Source: Isoetes taiwanensis
Taxonomy: Eukaryota; Streptophyta; Lycopodiopsida; Isoetales; Isoetaceae
Direction of reading: 5' to 3'
DNA: 64,000 bases
Assembly: GCA_021234155.1 (NCBI GenBank)
Contig: JAJEKV010000059.1
Coordinates: 2,496,182 to 2,560,181 of the forward strand
How positions within the stretch are numbered: the stretch's first letter is position 1; each line of letters opens with the position of its first letter. Position numbers and translations under genes: made by a program. Of the stretch, positions 59,970-64,000 are shown one piece after another. The notes under the pieces are model-generated. The model did not search any database. It was given only the letters and a program-made list of their open reading frames with translations, and was not told where the DNA came from.

Positions 59970-60436
59970 ATTACACCATTTTTAGTAAATGAAAAAAGAG
60001 TATGTGAATATCATAAGAAAAATACGTACATTTATGACATAAAAAGAGTTAAAACGAAACATGTAAAACACAGGAAAATCCTTGGTAATATGCCTAATTT
60101 AGTTACATTAATACAAATGGGAAAGGACGAAATTAGTTAAAACCAGAAATATCCAAGCAATTCTGATAATTTAATAAAGCCTGTTAAACACTTTATGTGG
60201 ACATAAAAATCGAGGAAATGAATGCAAAACGTATTTAAATATTAAATAACCAAAAGTGAGAAAAGACATTTAACCAGATTTTCTTAAAAGCAACCCTAAA
60301 TATTAAATGCTATAAACACAATATTCCCCATATATTCCCTAGGTGCTATACCTGTCGGGTATATCGTATGCCTGGCGTGTGTTCAGGTAATTAAGTACTT
60401 GCACGAATTGATTTGCCCTAGTTTCTAATTGTGCCA
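59970..60436. other. AT-rich intergenic DNA upstream of the terminal gene
   Basis: No coding evidence. Two half-palindrome words related to the intron motifs occur here (gcctggcgtgtg at about 60371 and, just beyond, acgctcc at 60451). Confidence 0.45.
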
Positions 60437-60442
60437 TATAAA
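60437..60442 (+). promoter_or_regulatory. Candidate TATA box of the terminal gene
   Basis: TATAAA within gccatataaaccg, about 195 bp before the splice donor at 60634 and positioned for a start site near 60470. Repeated ttcgttc words lie in the following leader. Confidence 0.5.
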
Positions 60443-60469
60443 CCGAATTCACGCTCCAAAAATTCACGC

Positions 60470-60633
60470 TTCTGCTCCCGCTTCCTTCTGACCCTCGGCA
60501 ATCCGTCGCCTTCTGGGTTTTGCATGCTAGCGTTCTAACAACTTTGAGTCGCTCCGAAGCAGGCTTCGTTCGTTCGTTCTCAAAGCAGGATTCAGGCTAC
60601 ATAAGTCAGGATTCGTTCATTCTCAAAACAGAG
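60470..60633 (+). other. Candidate 5' leader exon
   Basis: Inferred exon ending AACAGAG|GTGAGT at 60633/60634, a strong plant donor. It contains a direct repeat of ttcgttctcaaagcagg- and ttcgttcattctcaaaacag-like text. A short upstream open frame begins at the ATG at 60520 and runs through the donor. The start position is an estimate from the TATA box. Confidence 0.5.
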
Positions 60634-60674
60634 GTGAGTTTCTTTCTAGATGTTAGATATTTCTACAGGTTTAT

Positions 60675-60808
60675 TTCAAGAAGAGAAAGCCAGGGATTTT
60701 ACTTGAGTCGAAGAAAGCAGATGATGTTTATGGAAGCAAGATTAGCTTCTCATAAATTTCATCTGCTTTCCTTCTGGCTCGAGTAAGTCCTTGCTTTTTG
60801 TTCTTGAA
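60675..60808 (+). ncRNA. MicroRNA-precursor-like foldback 1
   Basis: Arms 60675-60737 and 60745-60808 pair over about 60 bp with a 7-nt loop (aagatta). Examples: aagcagatga with tcatctgctt, ttacttgag with ctcgagtaa, ttcaagaa with ttcttgaa. Mismatches are scattered singly, as in plant MIR precursors. The strand is taken from the host transcript. Not a recognised conserved miRNA family. Confidence 0.5.
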
Positions 60809-60941
60809 TGAATGATGTAGCATGCATGAATAGATTTCATGTCTTCAAACTTTTTAAAGACTTTCATTTCTATAAATAGAAACTTCTTATTTCTTCTTAA
60901 ACAGAAACAGAAAAAGAAACAGCAACAGTACGTTTATTTTT

Positions 60942-61067
60942 AGAACAAATACTGCAGGATTCAGTCAAGACAATGGAACCAGATGATGTTCATGAAAGCA
61001 GGAATAGCTTTCTATGAACTTCATCTGCTTCTTTTTGTTTCAAGTGAATCCTTGCAGTATTTTTCTT
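60942..61067 (+). ncRNA. MicroRNA-precursor-like foldback 2
   Basis: Arms 60942-60999 and 61007-61067, 7-nt loop (aggaata). Pairing examples: aaatactgca with tgcagtattt, ggattca with tgaatcc, cagatgatgttcatg with ctatgaacttcatctg. The part near the loop is strongly conserved with foldback 1 on both arms (cagatgatgttyatg and tcatctgctt), while the stem base differs. Confidence 0.5.
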
Positions 61068-61240
61068 GAAGCAAATATGCTGTAGCAAATATGCATTGTA
61101 TATATGTCAACTCCCAGTTTCTATTATGAATGGTTAGAGAGTTTTTAGACATGTCTTAAATCTCACGAAAAGACAAGGCTAGTGTAATCTTTTAGGTTAG
61201 CTTAGCCTCCAGTTCTTTCATCCTAACCCCTTAGCCATCA

Positions 61241-61480
61241 CACGTTGGGCGTGCATATTTTTCATCCAAACCCCTTAGCCATCACACGCTAGGCGTGTAA
61301 TCCTTTTCCCTGTCCATGACCTATTTGCTGTTACACGCTTGGCGTGTTTTCCTTGTCCAAGTGTTGCGGGATGTTACACGCCTGGCGTGTAATTTGTTTC
61401 CCTCTCCATATTGTTTCTTGTCTGCCTGTTTCTTGTCTTGCCTGGCGAGTATGTATGTGAGTGTAACACGCTAGGCGTGT
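61241..61480 (+). repeat. Cluster of five ACACGC..GCGTGT palindromes
   Basis: Imperfect dyads: cacgttgggcgtg (61241), cacacgctaggcgtgtaa (61283), ttacacgcttggcgtgt (61331), ttacacgcctggcgtgtaa (61374) and aacacgctaggcgtgt (61465). Spacing is about 43-49 bp for the first four, then about 89. The repeated ccccttagccatcacacg before the first two shows local duplication. They could bind a dimeric protein or form small RNA hairpins. Confidence 0.8.
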
Positions 61481-61525
61481 ATCTTTTCCATGTTAATACT
61501 TAACATTCTGACTTCCTTCTAATAG

Positions 61526-61963
61526 ATGGCGCCACAAGAAGACCCTAGCAGTCAAGAGGCTTCAAGCATTCCAGTTCCTGCAGGGCCTATTGTTCCTGCA
61601 GTGCCTATTCCCAGATATGAACCACCTATATATCCACTTCACTACTTGGAGCATCTCAGAGAATTATGCTTGCAGTGCCGAGCAGCTATTAAATTAGCAA
61701 GTGAAGTCATGGGATTGTCACGGAGGATGAAAGTCTTGAGTGATCATTTTGAGAAGGCAATTCATGAGCTGATCGAACTAGATACTCGCAACCGACGGCT
61801 AGAACTTGAGAACTCTGAGTTGCGATTCCTTGTGGCTAGCCAGTATGCCCGATTTCCTTCTGAACCTGCGCCAGGGTTTCCTGTAGATGAACCTCCTGTG
61901 CCAGGGTTTCCTGTAGATGAACCTGTGCCAGGGTTTCCGGTAGTTGCTTGGGCCTTCGAATGA
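61526..61963 (+). CDS. Unrecognised proline-rich coiled-coil protein, 145 codons
   Basis: The ATG lies exactly at the acceptor, a good reason to accept this start. The N-terminus is Pro/Ala/Val-rich (residues 17-40, PVPAGPIVPAVPIPRYEPP). Residues about 43-105 are helical with leucine-zipper spacing (AIHELIELDTRNRRLELENS). The tail holds three PGFPV repeats, two of them followed by DEP (residues about 114-140). It has no signal peptide or membrane segment and no recognised domain. The coil suggests a dimeric nuclear or cytosolic protein; function is not inferred. An A/T-rich 3' region with aatccaatgttgtaaaa follows near 62130. Confidence 0.6.
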   Translation: MAPQEDPSSQEASSIPVPAGPIVPAVPIPRYEPPIYPLHYLEHLRELCLQCRAAIKLASEVMGLSRRMKVLSDHFEKAIHELIELDTRNRRLELENSELRFLVASQYARFPSEPAPGFPVDEPPVPGFPVDEPVPGFPVVAWAFE

Positions 61964-62899
61964 GGAGCCAGAGGCAGAATCTGACCGGGAAGGTCAGGAA
62001 GGGCAGGAAGGCGTGGATATTGTATCTCAGTTGGATTAAATTGGATCTGTATTGTAGGGAATGGATTTTGTCAGGAAGGTCAGGAAGGCATGAATAGATC
62101 TGTATCCCAGTTTTGTATATCCTAGATTTTAATCCAATGTTGTAAAAATTTGCGATCAATATATCATTATTGGTGATCAACCAACGGCTTTGTCTCATAC
62201 TTTAACCTACTGTAACCTACTGCACATACTTTTAACAATCGATTTCTTGTCTCTACTGTCTTTTTACTTTAACCTACTGTACATACCTTTTTAATTGATT
62301 TCTTGGCCTGCGGGGTATGACAATTTGCAGTTGGATCCCTGAGCGGAATTCCATGACCTTGCAGAGAAGTTCGCAGGCGCTCGAATTCGCAGGCGGTCGA
62401 AGCCTCCCGACATCGGGAAATAGGATATTAGAGTGGGCAAAAGAAATTCGAATCATACAAAAGATTAGGCGGGATAAAAGTAATAATGAAAGCAGGAGGG
62501 CGAAAAAATTCGAATTAGAATGGAGATTAGACATTTAGGCGGGATGAATTTTATTATTGAAAGTAATAAAGCAAGTCGTACGGGTTTTCCAAATTTATCT
62601 TGGTCGTGACTACTTTTAGGTCAAGAAGATTTCGTCCCCGCCTATTTCGATTCTTATAAAATTCAAGCTCTGTCTAGGTCGAGGCTGGTCGAGGCGGACG
62701 CGGCCGAGGAAGCAGTAGCCGAGCAAGCTCCTACTCCAGGTATTTAACCTTGCAAATTTTTAGAATTTACATATTGTTAAGCGTTGCTAGTATCTGAATT
62801 CCTTTCTTACAATGTTTCTTCTACAAATTCTCAGTTTCTGTGCTTTAGTTTTAATCAGATGTAGAAAAATTTGTAGATACTCAAAACAGAAAAATTGAT
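61964..62899. other. 3' region and intergenic DNA with short duplications
   Basis: Two repeats of an actttaacctactg-type segment ending ttgatttcttg-like text lie at about 62205-62255 and 62268-62310. A GC-rich stretch of gaggcggacgcggccgagg words is at 62680-62720, followed by a donor-like ctccag|gtatttaac near 62739. This could be an exon of a gene that includes 62961 onward; I could not settle the frame. Confidence 0.4.
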
Positions 62900-63277
62900 A
62901 TGAAAAGTAACCAAAAAAGGCACAAGGCCATCGATTTCATTCATATCTTGAGCCCTTTCAGGTATTACGTTCAAGAATCAAGCCAGTTTAGAAATTCTTC
63001 AAATTCTTCGCGCTCTTCAAGCCAGTTTTCAAACTCTTCCGAGTCAGTGGCCTCAAATTCTTCCGGACCTGTGACCTCTTCTGGCGATTCATCTTCCTCA
63101 TCATCCTATTCATCTTCAGCCCTCGACCTTTCCCGTGCGAATCCGCTGAATCTTCCTCCTGCAAATCTTCAAAATCCGATGAATCTTCTTCAGAATCCGA
63201 TGAATCCGTTGAATCTTCCTAATGGGAATCTTCCTGGCTGCGATCTGAGCTGTTTTTCTCTGAAGGCGCTACATTAG
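62900..63277 (+). CDS. Possible Ser-rich low-complexity ORF
   Basis: 125 codons. The middle is Ser/Asn-rich (NSSNSSRSSSQFSNSS) and the end has NLQNPMNLLQNPMNPLNLPN repeats. An acceptor-like ccctttcag at about 62953-62961 lies inside it, so the first 20 codons may be intronic. The minus strand is also open and reads acidic (SDSEEDSSDFEDLQEEDSAD). Simple repeats make either reading weak evidence for a gene. Confidence 0.25.
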   Translation: MKSNQKRHKAIDFIHILSPFRYYVQESSQFRNSSNSSRSSSQFSNSSESVASNSSGPVTSSGDSSSSSSYSSSALDLSRANPLNLPPANLQNPMNLLQNPMNPLNLPNGNLPGCDLSCFSLKALH

Positions 63278-64000
63278 GATCAAAAGAACCTCGCAGAGCC
63301 TCGGCGAGGGGTAGGGTGATCAGACCTCGGCGAGGCAGTTTGGGCGAGGAATTGAAATTGGAATTGGCAGAGGAGGCGGCCTCCGGCATGACGGAATTGG
63401 AGGCCTGGCAGGAATGGGCAGGGGAGACAGAGCGGAGCGAGGTCGCTTCGGCTGAGATGATGAATTGGAATTGGAATTGGAATTGGGCTTAAATACCTTA
63501 AAGAGATGATGAAGGCTGGCGCGAATTAAATGTCGTAGGCCAGAATTTTGGTACCATAGGATTTTCGTATCCTCGGAATCGTAGGCAAAATTATTAGTAA
63601 GATATGACGTATCATAGGAATCGTAGGCAAAATTATTACTAAGATATGACGTGAAGTGAAATTAAAATGAATTCATAATCTAATTGAAATGATCGTGTAA
63701 GTAGACAGTTGTTAACCTGCTGATTGTCAAAGAATACAGAACAATTTACCACAAGATGGAATATTTTTTAGAAATTCTTTTTTGACATGAAATCGTTTTT
63801 GATGCCCTAAGCCATGGTGGAGTTAGACTAGTATGAGCGTTTAATTCACGAAGCGTGAATTAGATAATGTGGGCTTGCAATTCACGCCAAGCGTGATCTC
63901 GTATTCAGGGAAGTTTGCTAAATCAGAATCCTGTTTGTTTTTGGAAATCTTTTTTTGATGTGGAATGTACATGATCCAAAATTGGTCCATTTTTCACTAT
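63278..64000. other. Right-edge intergenic DNA with simple and tandem repeats
   Basis: A (GAATTG)n run is at 63461-63486. A duplicated ggaatcgtaggcaaaattat segment is at about 63575 and 63618. Two further dyads, ttcacgaagcgtgaa (63846-63860) and ttcacgccaagcgtga (63883-63898), resemble the intron palindromes of the preceding gene. No gene seen. Confidence 0.55.

Larger units (their letters stand above)
60634..61525 (+). other. Leader intron, 892 nt, rich in foldbacks
   Basis: Begins GTGAGT and ends cttccttctaatag immediately before the ATG at 61526. It contains two long hairpins and a cluster of five short palindromes, listed separately. Plant leader introns often boost expression; here the structures suggest an additional small-RNA or regulatory role (inference). 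Confidence 0.6.

Overview
This window reads as nuclear DNA of a large, repeat-rich land-plant genome. The evidence is GT-AG introns, LTR elements primed by initiator-tRNA-Met, rolling-circle Helitrons, hAT elements, a plant L1-type LINE, a plant-type calmodulin copy, a piece of a cyclic-nucleotide-gated channel (CNGC) and two non-receptor protein kinases. The nested transposon layers and sparse genes suit a fern, lycophyte or gymnosperm; the species cannot be fixed from sequence alone.

Layout. 1-6660 is a tandem satellite of 19-20 bp monomers arranged as 39 bp dimers and roughly 1 kb higher-order repeats. Degraded copies run on at 7.7-8.4 kb beyond a 1 kb unique insert. At 9.7-11.2 kb lie a decayed four-exon calmodulin gene and, just downstream on the same strand, one frameshifted CNGC pore/S6 exon. 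From 12.04 to 34.98 kb is a transposon island built on an inverted (minus-strand) Ty3/gypsy-like LTR element present as a tandem array (three LTRs, shared internal regions). An LTR element with a tiny internal domain (15.9-20.2 kb) and two Helitrons (20.7-22.8 and 32.3-34.9 kb) are nested in it; the other array copies supply the empty insertion sites. 35.7-42.8 kb is a short-LTR non-autonomous retroelement with a third Helitron inside.

43.0-47.6 kb holds two minus-strand kinase genes, one of them split by a 1.37 kb hAT-like insertion. 48.08-56.05 kb is a broken Ty1/copia element. A second short-LTR non-autonomous element sits in one of its LTRs and a hAT-type MITE in its reverse-transcriptase region. 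The copia lies between the upstream kinase gene and an inverted, truncated duplicate of that gene's promoter and first 26 codons. A 5'-truncated LINE (56.6-58.2 kb) and a decayed DUF7869 gene (58.4-60.0 kb) follow.

The last 4 kb contain a plausible unrecognised gene: TATA box, 5' leader exon, an 892-nt leader intron, then a 145-codon ORF beginning exactly at the splice acceptor. The intron carries two tandem microRNA-precursor-like foldbacks and five palindromic ACACGC..GCGTGT motifs. This is the most interesting possible new system here. Next in interest are the Helitron trio with shared terminal hairpins, the two short-LTR elements whose unfamiliar proteins share a FLAAL motif, and the tRNA-like units inside the LTR array.

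All reading was by eye; family assignments rest on motifs, not database searches.
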